DNA from: an uncultured Fretibacterium sp.
Lineage (GTDB): Bacteria; Synergistota; Synergistia; Synergistales; Aminobacteriaceae
Direction: 5' to 3'
DNA length: 46,001 bases
Assembly: GCA_937899395.1 (NCBI GenBank)
Contig: CALBPU010000120.1
Location: 1 to 46,001, forward strand
Part shown: positions 22,716 to 30,850 of the stretch, piece by piece
How the letters are laid out: each line of letters starts with the position of its first letter
How positions within the stretch are numbered: position 1 is the first letter of the stretch
Made by a program: the position numbers and the translations under genes
The notes under the pieces: generated by a model
Told to the model about the DNA's origin: nothing
Databases searched by the model: none
What the model saw: only the letters and a program-made list of their open reading frames with translations

Positions 22716-23357
22716 ATGGACATGAAAAAAAATAGAATTTCCCGCTCTGAACTGGACAACAAAACAAGAATTAACCAGCAATTAATGATGAGCGATTTAT
22801 TATCGGCAATATCTGAAACGGAATATCCTCAATATATTTTAGATGCGATTGAAATTATAAGGAACTGGATTAGCGATGTTATAAACAGAGTTCAAGATTC
22901 TGAAACGTCAGATATGTTTAACGAATTTTTCGGGGATGTTGAAGAGGAAGAACCGAACGGATTTGATGATTTGTTCTCGAGATTAAGAGGGCTTGAAGAA
23001 TTTGCGGACGTTGCACCGAATTTAGGCAAGGGCAGCGGAAAACCTGATACTCTGATAATAAGTCTCGGTTCAGGTGATTATGAAAGCGGAATCAGAACAG
23101 CTATAGATCATGCCGCAGTTTTTAACAGGCCATATTGCAAAAGAGTATGGATAATCAGCGATAGTTTTATATTCGGAGATACCGTAAAATTTATTCCTCA
23201 CGTTGACGCACTGGCTGAACAGGGAATAACTTTGAGATTTATACTCGTAACAGCTTGGGGGTGGGTTGAGTTGCCGTTAAGTGAAGCATCAACTACTAAA
23301 AATCAATTCTTATGGAAAACTCCTAAGCAAAATATAAAACACAAACGAAGAAAATAA
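22716..23357 (+). CDS. Conserved-looking hypothetical protein
   Basis: 213 residues from ATG 22716, chosen because AAAGGAGG ends 12 bases upstream; an in-frame TTG at 22689 would place that site inside the gene. The first 120 residues are helical and acidic (NEFFGDVEEEEP). The C-terminal part (about 108-190) alternates strands and helices (TLIISLGSGDYESG, KRVWIISDSFIFGD, GITLRFILVTAWGW), a Rossmann-like or von Willebrand A-like alpha/beta fold. There is no signal peptide or membrane segment. The tail is basic. I do not recognise the family. Confidence 0.7.
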   Translation: MDMKKNRISRSELDNKTRINQQLMMSDLLSAISETEYPQYILDAIEIIRNWISDVINRVQDSETSDMFNEFFGDVEEEEPNGFDDLFSRLRGLEEFADVAPNLGKGSGKPDTLIISLGSGDYESGIRTAIDHAAVFNRPYCKRVWIISDSFIFGDTVKFIPHVDALAEQGITLRFILVTAWGWVELPLSEASTTKNQFLWKTPKQNIKHKRRK

Positions 23358-23390
23358 CGCCGCTAATCTTAATTAGTGAGTGTTATAATA

Positions 23391-23459
23391 GAAAAATGGT
23401 TTAGGTACCCGTCGGACGAGGCTGGGGAAGACGAATACCAAAATGAGTTCAGCCTAAAC
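23391..23459 (-). terminator. Long structured 3' hairpin after small peptide copy 2
   Basis: Read on the minus strand, GGTATTCGTC (23430-23439) pairs with GACGGGTACC (23404-23413) over 10 positions including two G-U pairs. An outer GTTTA/TAAAC pair (23455-23459 with 23399-23403) encloses it, and TTTTTC follows at 23391-23396. On the plus strand the same two positions would be C-A mismatches, so the fold belongs to the minus transcript. Confidence 0.5.
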
Positions 23460-23497
23460 AGGACTCGCACATCCCGTTCAGGCTGAAGGCTGAAGCC

Positions 23498-23620
23498 TTA
23501 GAAACCCAACAGGGATAACAAGGCACGAATGACAGTTAAAAGTGCTTCAAGCAAAGCAGCATACGTCCCTGTAACAGCGACAAAGTGCAGAGCCTTTATT
23601 GCAAAATCCAACCACTTCAT
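23498..23620 (-). CDS. Small hydrophobic peptide, copy 2 (40 residues)
   Basis: 40 residues from ATG 23620, preceded by AAAGGGGGG with 7-base spacing. It forms one hydrophobic helix starting MKWLDFAIKALHF and ending in SLLGF. It is related to copy 1 at 14809-14940 (LDFxIKxxH, GTY and LExLL conserved) and has the same type of structured leader. The stop is followed by an AAGGCT/AGCCTT hairpin and a larger hairpin. It fills much of the 463-base space between the gene at 22716 and secA. Family unknown; toxin, signal or membrane regulator are all possible. Confidence 0.72.
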   Translation of the reverse strand: MKWLDFAIKALHFVAVTGTYAALLEALLTVIRALLSLLGF

Positions 23621-23704
23621 GCGTCATCCCCCCTTTCCTTAATGGTAAGAGAGGACATCCTGAAGCATCCCTCATACCAAAATATAATTGAAGAATGCCT
23701 CGTC
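23621..23704 (-). promoter_or_regulatory. Structured 5' leader of small hydrophobic peptide, copy 2
   Basis: On the minus strand GACGAGG (23698-23704) overlaps GCATTC (23693-23698), which pairs with GGATGC (23665-23670). A TAAAAT box lies just upstream (around 23711-23716). Compared with copy 1, GTATCC/GGATAC has become GCATTC/GGATGC: one A-U to G-C double change plus one G-U change, all keeping the stem. Confidence 0.55.
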
Positions 23705-23746
23705 CGAAAAATATTTTATCACGAGGACACTTTTTATCTTTTATCG

Positions 23747-23775
23747 TTGTCGCAGTTTTCAGTTTATGGTAATCT
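23747..23775 (+). promoter_or_regulatory. Possible secA promoter
   Basis: TTGTCG (23747-23752) and TAATCT (23770-23775) with 17 bases between; ACAGGAGAT precedes the secA ATG by about 11 bases. The -10 box is a weak match. Confidence 0.4.
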
Positions 23776-23820
23776 TTTCATGTATAAAATAAAATTTTTA
23801 CAGGAGATATTTTTGATTTA

Positions 23821-26358
23821 ATGTTTTTTAACAGTGTAAAAAAATTTTTAGGTCTTGATCCAAATGAAAATGCTCTCAGAAAATATTCAGGGCTTGTTGA
23901 TATTGTAAATTCTTATGCTGATGATATTCACTCTAAGTCCGATGACGAAATTAAATCCCGCTTCAACGAATTAAAACTCAATGTTTCCGAAAAACTTGAT
24001 GATATTCTCCCTGAAGTTTTTGCGATTGTTCGTGAAGTTTCAGACAGGACTATCGGCTTGAGGCATTATGACGTTCAGTTAATAGGCGGTATGGCTCTTC
24101 ATGACGGGCGAATCGCTGAAATGAAAACAGGTGAAGGCAAAACCCTCGTTGCTCCTTTAGCAATAATCTTAAACGCTATGAAAGGCAACGGAGTTCATCT
24201 TGTAACAGTTAATGATTATCTCGCAAGAAGAGACGCTGAATGGATGACACCTGTTTATAATTTTTTGGGAATGTCCGCAGGTGTAATTTATCCTTATATG
24301 CCTAATGATGAAAGACGCGCTGCTTACATGGCCGATGTAACTTACGGAACTAATTCCGAATTCGGTTTCGATTATTTACGCGATAACATGGTCATGAGTG
24401 CAAACGAAATGGTTCAAAGAGGTCATAATTTTTGTATCGTTGATGAAGTTGACTCTATTTTAATCGACGAAGCCAGAACGCCTTTAATCATTTCAGGCCC
24501 TTCAGATGATGACGCAGGACTTTATGTTAAAGCAGATTCGGTCGCTCGTATTTTGAAGGAAGGAACCGACTTTGAGAAAGACGAAAAAGAAAAAAGCATT
24601 TCGATGACCGAAGCAGGCATTCAAAAATGTGAAGACTATCTCAAAATGCCGGGATTGTTTTCCGATGCCGTTCATTCTGATTTAGCTCACAGAATTTCAC
24701 AGGCTCTCAAAGCTCACAGATTATATAAACGTGATATTGATTATGTTGTTAAAGACGGTGAAGTAATTATTGTCGATGAATTTACAGGTCGTTTAATGAT
24801 AGGACGAAGATATTCAGACGGACTTCATCAGGCTATCGAAGCTAAAGAACGTGTTAAAGTCGGTAGTGAAAGTCAGACACTCGCAACAATAACTCTTCAA
24901 AATTATTTCAGAATGTATCACAAGCTCGCAGGCATGACAGGTACAGCAGCTACTGAAGCTGAAGAGTTCAAAGAGATTTACGGGCTTCAAGTCGTAACAA
25001 TTCCTACTCACAAAGAAATGATACGAACTGATAATCCCGACGTCATTTACGCAACAGAACACGAAAAATTTAACGCGGTCGTTAATGAGGTTGAAGAACG
25101 CCACAAAAACGGTCAGCCTGTTTTAGTCGGTACAACTTCAATCGAAAATTCCGAGCGTGTAAGCAAATTGTTAAAGGCTCGAAAAATTCCTCATCATGTC
25201 CTCAATGCTAAATATCATGAAAAAGAAGCTGAAATTGTAGCTCAGGCAGGTAAAGAGAATGCTGTTACAGTTGCAACTAACATGGCCGGACGAGGTACGG
25301 ATATTATGTTAGGAGGAAATCCTTTTACACAGGAAGAACATGAAAGAGTTGTTAAAGCAGGAGGGCTTGCGATAATCGGAACTGAACGCCACGAATCACG
25401 ACGTATTGATAATCAGTTGCGAGGACGTTCAGGCCGTCAGGGAGATCCGGGTACTTCGAGATTTTATTTATCGTTAGAGGATAATTTGCTAAGATTATTC
25501 GGCTCCGAAAAAATTCAGCCTTTAATGGGAAAATTAGGCTTAAAAGACGGTGAAGCTATCGAGTCGTCAATGCTCTCGAAAATTATCGAAAATTCTCAAA
25601 AGAAAGTTGAAGAATTACATTTCGATATTAGAAGGCAGTTATTAGCTTACGACAACGTTATGAATCAACAGCGTGAAGCAATTTATTCAGAAAGAAGCGA
25701 AATTATTTCAACTCCTGATGATGAAATGCCGCAATGGGGTTGGGAAATTATTCACGGAGTTATAAATGAAATTCTCGACAAATATTTCCCTGAAGATAAT
25801 TCACAAGTTGACCCTGAAAGAGCTGCTGCAAGATTAAAAACACTCGCAGGTTCGGGAGCTGAAGGAAAAATTTCAAGCGTTGATAACCGCCTCGATATGG
25901 AAGGAATGAGAGACGAAATTATTGACGGAATAAAATCGAAATACGACGCTAAAATTTCGGAATTAAATTCTTCAGGAGCTGCTGGAACAATAATTCGTTA
26001 TATTTTGCTTAACACTATGGATTCGGCATGGCGTGAACATTTAACAGGCATGGACGAATTAAGACGGGGAATCGGACTTCGTGCAATAGGTCAGAAAGAT
26101 CCTTTGGTTGAATATCAATTTGAATCTTATAATTTGTTTGAAGAGATGATGGAAAGAATTAAAAATTCCTTCAGCGAACAAATTTTCAGGGTTAAGATTG
26201 TCAGTGATGAGATGAAATTGAAACGTGAAAGACAAATGACTATGGAAAAACGAGAATTTCAAATGTCCGAACAGCAGGCTCAAAATCATGAACCGTTGAA
26301 AAAATTGCCTTGCGGAAGCGGTAAAAAATATAAATATTGTCATGGAAGGGGACTTTAA
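23821..26358 (+). CDS. secA: SecA, preprotein translocase ATPase
   Basis: SecA drives unfolded preproteins through SecYEG. 845 residues in the usual order: first nucleotide-binding fold with MKTGEGKTL (about 100), the preprotein-crosslinking region after VDEVDSILIDEARTPLIISG (about 208), second fold with TNMAGRGTDI and RGRSGRQGDPG, then scaffold and wing domains and a C-terminal tail. The tail ends LPCGSGKKYKYCHGRGL: the SEC-C zinc motif normally reads CxC, but the first cysteine is leucine here. First gene of a plus-strand run to nikR. Confidence 0.98.
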   Translation: MFFNSVKKFLGLDPNENALRKYSGLVDIVNSYADDIHSKSDDEIKSRFNELKLNVSEKLDDILPEVFAIVREVSDRTIGLRHYDVQLIGGMALHDGRIAEMKTGEGKTLVAPLAIILNAMKGNGVHLVTVNDYLARRDAEWMTPVYNFLGMSAGVIYPYMPNDERRAAYMADVTYGTNSEFGFDYLRDNMVMSANEMVQRGHNFCIVDEVDSILIDEARTPLIISGPSDDDAGLYVKADSVARILKEGTDFEKDEKEKSISMTEAGIQKCEDYLKMPGLFSDAVHSDLAHRISQALKAHRLYKRDIDYVVKDGEVIIVDEFTGRLMIGRRYSDGLHQAIEAKERVKVGSESQTLATITLQNYFRMYHKLAGMTGTAATEAEEFKEIYGLQVVTIPTHKEMIRTDNPDVIYATEHEKFNAVVNEVEERHKNGQPVLVGTTSIENSERVSKLLKARKIPHHVLNAKYHEKEAEIVAQAGKENAVTVATNMAGRGTDIMLGGNPFTQEEHERVVKAGGLAIIGTERHESRRIDNQLRGRSGRQGDPGTSRFYLSLEDNLLRLFGSEKIQPLMGKLGLKDGEAIESSMLSKIIENSQKKVEELHFDIRRQLLAYDNVMNQQREAIYSERSEIISTPDDEMPQWGWEIIHGVINEILDKYFPEDNSQVDPERAAARLKTLAGSGAEGKISSVDNRLDMEGMRDEIIDGIKSKYDAKISELNSSGAAGTIIRYILLNTMDSAWREHLTGMDELRRGIGLRAIGQKDPLVEYQFESYNLFEEMMERIKNSFSEQIFRVKIVSDEMKLKRERQMTMEKREFQMSEQQAQNHEPLKKLPCGSGKKYKYCHGRGL

Positions 26359-26360
26359 CG

Positions 26361-28043
26361 TTGAAAAGAATTTTTTTTGCAATACTCTTATTATTTTTGT
26401 TCGTAAATTGTTCAAACGCTCAAACCGATTATAACCTTCAAAGAATGAAACAAATGAACCCCGATTTCACTACTTATCCCAAAGAATCGGGGATAATTTG
26501 GTTGAAACATGTAACTTTTTCACGCTCTGATGACGGAGGAACTGAAATCGAAAGGTTGTTTGTGATTTTGGGTAAGCAGGGAATAAATGACAAATGGCTT
26601 TCGTGGAATATTCCTACACCTGTTAAAGGCAATATTACAATTTTGGAGAGCGACATTTACGACCTTGAAACCCTCAAAAAAACTTCGTCAGCTTCCATTG
26701 ATGAAAATATAAACGAAAATTTTACATCGGTTAATTTTTCTCCGACATCTGAAAATTTCGTTATAGTTGTGTCATGGTTGGAACATTTTCCCGAACAATT
26801 AACTTTTGAAGGCTTATTTTGGTTTCAGGAGGACTTGAGAATTTGGGAATGTGTTACGGAAATTTATGCACCTCAGGAAATTTTATACGAAGTTTTTCCT
26901 GATCCTCGAAATCATTCACCGGAAATTGAAGAATTTGATTCTGAATTTCTTTACAGATGGCGCAACATTAACGTAGATCCTTATAATCCTAACGGCCTCG
27001 TAAGAAGTTACAGAAGCGGTTGTGCTTTCGGAATGAGGACATTAAATAATAATTCTGTATTTTCAAGTTTGATGAGAGATGTTGAAAATTCTTGTGGAGT
27101 TCCTGCTCCTAATGAAATCAAAAAGGGTTCTTCAAAGTTAATAGAATGGTTACAGAAACAGCCCGAAATAATTTTCACTGAAGGTTCACCGCGAAAAATT
27201 CCCTCAAAACCTCCTTATTCAAAACGTGAAAAAATAATCCTCGCTAAATCATGGCTGGCATCTCAAAAAATAAGCTCGAATATTTTATGGGCTTTACCGT
27301 TTGAACCTGATGAAAAATCCCCCTTATCTCCCGAATTATTTTATAATCCTGTTCTTGAAATCCCTTCCGAAAAAAACGGAAAAAAATTTTATGATTTCGG
27401 ATTTAACGGCATTGTTGAGGGATTGAAAGTTTACATGCCTTCAGACGGCGAGTTCAGAGCACGAAAAATCCCTAACTCAAAATCATCGGAAAACAGATTG
27501 AGCGCAATTATGAACCTTAAACTCAACGAAAACGGTTCATTAGACGGAAAAATCCGCGTGATATTGAGAGGCGCTTGGAAAGATATTCGGCCTGATGTTC
27601 TTTCATTATTTCCGTTGTTGACGAATTATTCGGACGTGAAATATAAGGACGGCGAAATTTCATTTAATGTTGAAAATCAACAGGGTATTGCCGGAACAGG
27701 TAAAGGAATTTTGGCGGTCATTCCGTTTTTTGAGCCTGTTGAAATAAGGAAGCTCGGAGGATTGGAAGAAGGTTTTGAAATTTTGTTCCCGTTTATAATC
27801 GACCAAAATATAACGCTTGAATTTCCCAAAAATATAAAGGAGGCTTTATTAACGGGGAAAGTTGCGAGAAATCCTGATAAAATTAATTACAGCCACAGCT
27901 ACTTGAACAAACGGCACAGATTTTTAGCTGAAGCAAGATTTGAAGTTAATATGCCTAGTGTTTCAACTGGTAATGTGAGTTTATTAAGGAGATATTTGGA
28001 TCAGTGGAGATTATTTTCTTCACGAAGTATCCCGGTGAGGTAA
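26361..28043 (+). CDS. Exported protein, possible DUF3857/transglutaminase-like relative
   Basis: 560 residues from TTG 26361, two bases after the secA stop. The start was chosen because it gives a clean signal peptide (KRIFFAILLLFLFVNC, cut near NAQ); an in-frame ATG at 26337 lies inside secA. The mature part is rich in beta strands. The first 150 residues (GIIWLKHVTFSRSDDGGTE... and a VSWLEHFPE segment) recall the DUF3857 domain of periplasmic transglutaminase-like proteins, but I cannot see a catalytic Cys-His-Asp set, so this is only a suggestion. Likely periplasmic or surface located; it ends 6 bases before argS. Confidence 0.75.
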   Translation: MKRIFFAILLLFLFVNCSNAQTDYNLQRMKQMNPDFTTYPKESGIIWLKHVTFSRSDDGGTEIERLFVILGKQGINDKWLSWNIPTPVKGNITILESDIYDLETLKKTSSASIDENINENFTSVNFSPTSENFVIVVSWLEHFPEQLTFEGLFWFQEDLRIWECVTEIYAPQEILYEVFPDPRNHSPEIEEFDSEFLYRWRNINVDPYNPNGLVRSYRSGCAFGMRTLNNNSVFSSLMRDVENSCGVPAPNEIKKGSSKLIEWLQKQPEIIFTEGSPRKIPSKPPYSKREKIILAKSWLASQKISSNILWALPFEPDEKSPLSPELFYNPVLEIPSEKNGKKFYDFGFNGIVEGLKVYMPSDGEFRARKIPNSKSSENRLSAIMNLKLNENGSLDGKIRVILRGAWKDIRPDVLSLFPLLTNYSDVKYKDGEISFNVENQQGIAGTGKGILAVIPFFEPVEIRKLGGLEEGFEILFPFIIDQNITLEFPKNIKEALLTGKVARNPDKINYSHSYLNKRHRFLAEARFEVNMPSVSTGNVSLLRRYLDQWRLFSSRSIPVR

Positions 28044-28049
28044 ATTATT

Positions 28050-29705
28050 ATGAACGGAAAAAATATTGCAGTCTTAAAATTAAACGAGGCACTTCAAAAC
28101 GCCGTAAAATCACTCGGTGTTGAAAATGCCGATGCTTTTTTCGAGAAGCCCAAACATGAAGGACACGGAGACAGGGCAACAAGTATAGCGATGAAACTCG
28201 CAAAAACTTTGAAATCAAACCCCAGAGATATTGCGAAAAAAATTTCGGATAACTTAACGTCAGAATACATTAACAAAATCGAAATTGCCGGAGCAGGTTT
28301 TATTAACGTATTTTTGACGGAAAAATTTTATTCGGATTCTGTTGCAGATATTTTGAGACAGGGAAAAAATTACGGCTCTGTTAATCTCGGCAATAACAAA
28401 AGGGTTCAAGTTGAATTTGTCAGTGCAAATCCGACAGGCCCGCTTCATATTGGACACGGAAGAGGAGCTGCGGTCGGAGATTCGGTTGCGAGAATTTTGG
28501 AATTTACAGGCTGGAATGTTCAGAGAGAATATTATGTCAATGATTCGGGATTACAGATTGAGACATTAGGGCGTTCAACTCAGGCAAGATATTTTGAAAT
28601 TTTCAACAAAGCGTCGGAATGCCCGTTTCCTGAAAACGGTTACAAAGGTAAATACATTTACGATATTGCAAGAGAAATAATTGATATTGAGGGCGATAAA
28701 TTTCTCAATGAACCGTTGAATAACAGCCTCGATTATTTCAAAAAATATGCTGCTGAAAAAATTATGGCAGGAATAAAAACAGACCTCGAAAAATTCAGAG
28801 TTACGTTTGATAATTTCTTCCCTGAAAAATTTTTGCACGAAAATAATTTAGTGAAATCTGCAATGGAAGACTTGAAATCTAACGGCTATGCTTATGAGAA
28901 GGACGGGGCTTTATGGTTCAAGACTGAGGACACAATCGGAGATGATAAGGACAGGGTTTTAATCAGGGCTAACGGAGTTCCGACATATTTTGCCTCAGAC
29001 ATTGCATATCACAAAAATAAATTCGTAACGAGAAATTTTGAACGAGTAATTGATGTATGGGGTGCGGATCATCACGGTTATATAGCCAGAGTTAAGGCAG
29101 CAATTAAAGCAATGGGAAAAAATCCCGACGATTTTGAAGTCCTTTTAATTCAGCTCGTGAATTTGTTGCGAAACGGTCAATCGGTGAATATGTCAACACG
29201 TTCGGGAGAATTTGTTGAGCTTAGGGAAGTTCTAGACGAAACAGGAACAGACGCAGCGAGATTCTTTTTCATGACGAGACGTTCAGACAGTCAATTAGAT
29301 TTTGATGTTGAGCTTGCAAAGAAACGAACAAATGAAAACCCCGTTTATTACGTTCAATATGCACACGCAAGAATTTCAGGAGTAATGAGGGAGTTTGAGA
29401 AGCTCGGAAAAAAATTAGATGACAATTACGAAATCTCATCAAAAATTTTCGCCGATAAAAACACAAGAGAGCTTGCAGACATTTTAACGTTTTATCCTGA
29501 TGTAATTTCTGAGGCTTCAACGGATTTGGCACCGCACCTTTTAACGGGATATGTTTTGAGTTTGGCAGGGGCGTTTCATTCGTTCTATAATACAAACAGA
29601 ATAATTGATGATCCTGACGGAAAAATTTACTTAGCAATATCAGTCCGCAATGTAATTTCTTCGTGCTTAAATCTTTTGGGGGTTGAAGCTCCCGAGAGAA
29701 TGTGA
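28050..29705 (+). CDS. argS: Arginyl-tRNA synthetase
   Basis: ArgS charges tRNA-Arg using ATP. 551 residues: N-terminal Add-1 domain, class I signature FVSANPTGPLHIGHGRGAA (about 118-135), a MSTRSGEFV segment replacing the KMSKS loop, as is usual in ArgS, and a C-terminal DALR helical domain beginning NPVYYVQYAHARI. A cognate tRNA-Arg(CCU) gene lies elsewhere in the window. The last bases overlap the next gene. Confidence 0.97.
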   Translation: MNGKNIAVLKLNEALQNAVKSLGVENADAFFEKPKHEGHGDRATSIAMKLAKTLKSNPRDIAKKISDNLTSEYINKIEIAGAGFINVFLTEKFYSDSVADILRQGKNYGSVNLGNNKRVQVEFVSANPTGPLHIGHGRGAAVGDSVARILEFTGWNVQREYYVNDSGLQIETLGRSTQARYFEIFNKASECPFPENGYKGKYIYDIAREIIDIEGDKFLNEPLNNSLDYFKKYAAEKIMAGIKTDLEKFRVTFDNFFPEKFLHENNLVKSAMEDLKSNGYAYEKDGALWFKTEDTIGDDKDRVLIRANGVPTYFASDIAYHKNKFVTRNFERVIDVWGADHHGYIARVKAAIKAMGKNPDDFEVLLIQLVNLLRNGQSVNMSTRSGEFVELREVLDETGTDAARFFFMTRRSDSQLDFDVELAKKRTNENPVYYVQYAHARISGVMREFEKLGKKLDDNYEISSKIFADKNTRELADILTFYPDVISEASTDLAPHLLTGYVLSLAGAFHSFYNTNRIIDDPDGKIYLAISVRNVISSCLNLLGVEAPERM

Positions 29706-30034
29706 ACGTAAAAATGTTTTCGTTAAAACGGATTATTCTTATAACGTTAGCTGTAACATTATTGGCAATAACTTTCGGATATTATCGTCTTGAGTTCGAT
29801 AAGATTTCCCGGATACGTGAAGCAATAACAAAAAGTGAAAAGGAACTTGAAAATAAACGGCAGGCTGTTAGGGAATACCGTGAAAAAGTTGCGTTTTATA
29901 AAACCGATGAAGGCGCAGAACATTTGGCACGTGAACAATATAATTTAGTCCAAGACGGAGAAAGGGTTATATTGTTGAAGAGTGGAGATCAAGATGAGGA
30001 ACAAATAGTTGAGGAAATCGAAAAAGAAGAATAG
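29702..30034 (+). CDS. FtsB/DivIC-like septum formation initiator
   Basis: 110 residues: short basic N-terminus, one membrane segment (about 8-26), a coiled coil with heptads (about 32-62) and the family segment KTDEGAEHLAREQYNLVQDGERVIL. These are the marks of the FtsB/DivIC family, which partners FtsL in the divisome. GTG 29702 overlaps the argS stop (GTGA); ATG 29713 is an alternative that shortens the protein by 4 residues. The acidic C-terminus (EEQIVEEIEKEE) is unconserved. Confidence 0.85.
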   Translation: MNVKMFSLKRIILITLAVTLLAITFGYYRLEFDKISRIREAITKSEKELENKRQAVREYREKVAFYKTDEGAEHLAREQYNLVQDGERVILLKSGDQDEEQIVEEIEKEE

Positions 30035-30075
30035 GTTATAATAACTGGAAAATTTATTGAAGGAGAAAAATTAAT

Positions 30076-30447
30076 TTGTTCTCATTTGCTAAAATTCGTG
30101 AATTAATTACGAGGTACATAAAGCCTTCTTTGTATATGAGGGGCGTTGAAAATTTTTTGGGACATTGGAGAGTTTCAGATGTTAAGGACAGAGGAATTTT
30201 GCTGTTAATATTTGCTCCGATGTATTTATGCTTAGGTGCTTTGATTTTGAACATTGTATATTTTGTTCTGTTTGTACTACCGTCATATTTGTTTACGTTT
30301 ATAGGGCTGATTTTTTTGGCGGTAATATTTGGAGAGGGTGCGAATTATTTTTTCAACCACCTCAAAGGCCAGCAAACTACAAGAACTAATCATGATGATT
30401 ATATAGATGTTCAATTCACTGAAGAAAAACAGCAAAATGTCAAATAA
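30076..30447 (+). CDS. Small two-helix membrane protein, unknown
   Basis: 123 residues from TTG 30076, 10 bases after AGGAG. A basic, amphipathic N-terminus is followed by two closely spaced hydrophobic segments (about 43-65 and 68-90) and a polar tail. No family recognised. Its end overlaps the nikR start by 11 bases, so the two are translationally coupled; whether it has to do with nickel is unknown. Confidence 0.7.
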   Translation: MFSFAKIRELITRYIKPSLYMRGVENFLGHWRVSDVKDRGILLLIFAPMYLCLGALILNIVYFVLFVLPSYLFTFIGLIFLAVIFGEGANYFFNHLKGQQTTRTNHDDYIDVQFTEEKQQNVK

Positions 30448-30850
30448 AAAATTAGTACGTTTCAGTATAACAATTCCTGAAGATTTGTTAAAGGAGTTTG
30501 AGAGCAGTTATTACTCGGGTGAAAGAGAAAACCGCTCCGAAGCAATCCGAAATTTAATGAGGGGTTATATATCGAATGAACGTTGGAAAAATAACGACAA
30601 AGAAATTTTTGCAACAATCACAATCGTATATGATCATCATTTACCTGAACTTACAAGGAAATTAACGGCGGCTCAACATGACTGCGGAGAAATTATAATT
30701 TGCTCAACTCATGTACATATAAATCATTCGACTTGTCTTGAATGCGTAATAACAAAGGGTCTCACAAAAGATATTCAAAAATTTGTAGAGACCCTTAAAA
30801 ATATTCGCGGTATTAAAAGTTTTAATGTTAATGTTTCGTCGGAAATTTAA
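30437..30850 (+). CDS. nikR: NikR-type nickel-responsive repressor
   Basis: NikR binds DNA when nickel-loaded and represses nickel uptake. 137 residues, near the usual 133. The N-terminal ribbon-helix-helix (RFSITIPEDLLKEFE... RSEAIRNLMR) is followed by an ACT-like metal domain. The four nickel ligands are present: His in AAQHDCGE, then HxH and Cys in THVHINHSTCLE. The start at ATG 30437 gives the conserved N-terminus; an upstream start at 30407 adds unrelated residues. No nickel transporter or enzyme gene is nearby. It converges with and overlaps the next gene by 4 bases. Confidence 0.94.
   Translation: MSNKKLVRFSITIPEDLLKEFESSYYSGERENRSEAIRNLMRGYISNERWKNNDKEIFATITIVYDHHLPELTRKLTAAQHDCGEIIICSTHVHINHSTCLECVITKGLTKDIQKFVETLKNIRGIKSFNVNVSSEI

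Noticed and set aside
23384..23600. Antisense RNA on the plus strand from the extended -10 box TGTTATAAT, pairing with the small-peptide message (type I toxin-antitoxin).
   Set aside because: The box has no convincing -35, and the conserved-looking fold works only on the minus strand (G-U versus C-A), so an independent plus-strand RNA is not supported well enough to list.
23585..23821. 78-residue plus-strand ORF before secA.
   Set aside because: No ribosome site, overlaps the small-peptide gene and its leader, and composition is not protein-like.
26059..26415. 118-residue ORF opposite the end of secA.
   Set aside because: Shadow of secA, with low-complexity phenylalanine-rich translation.
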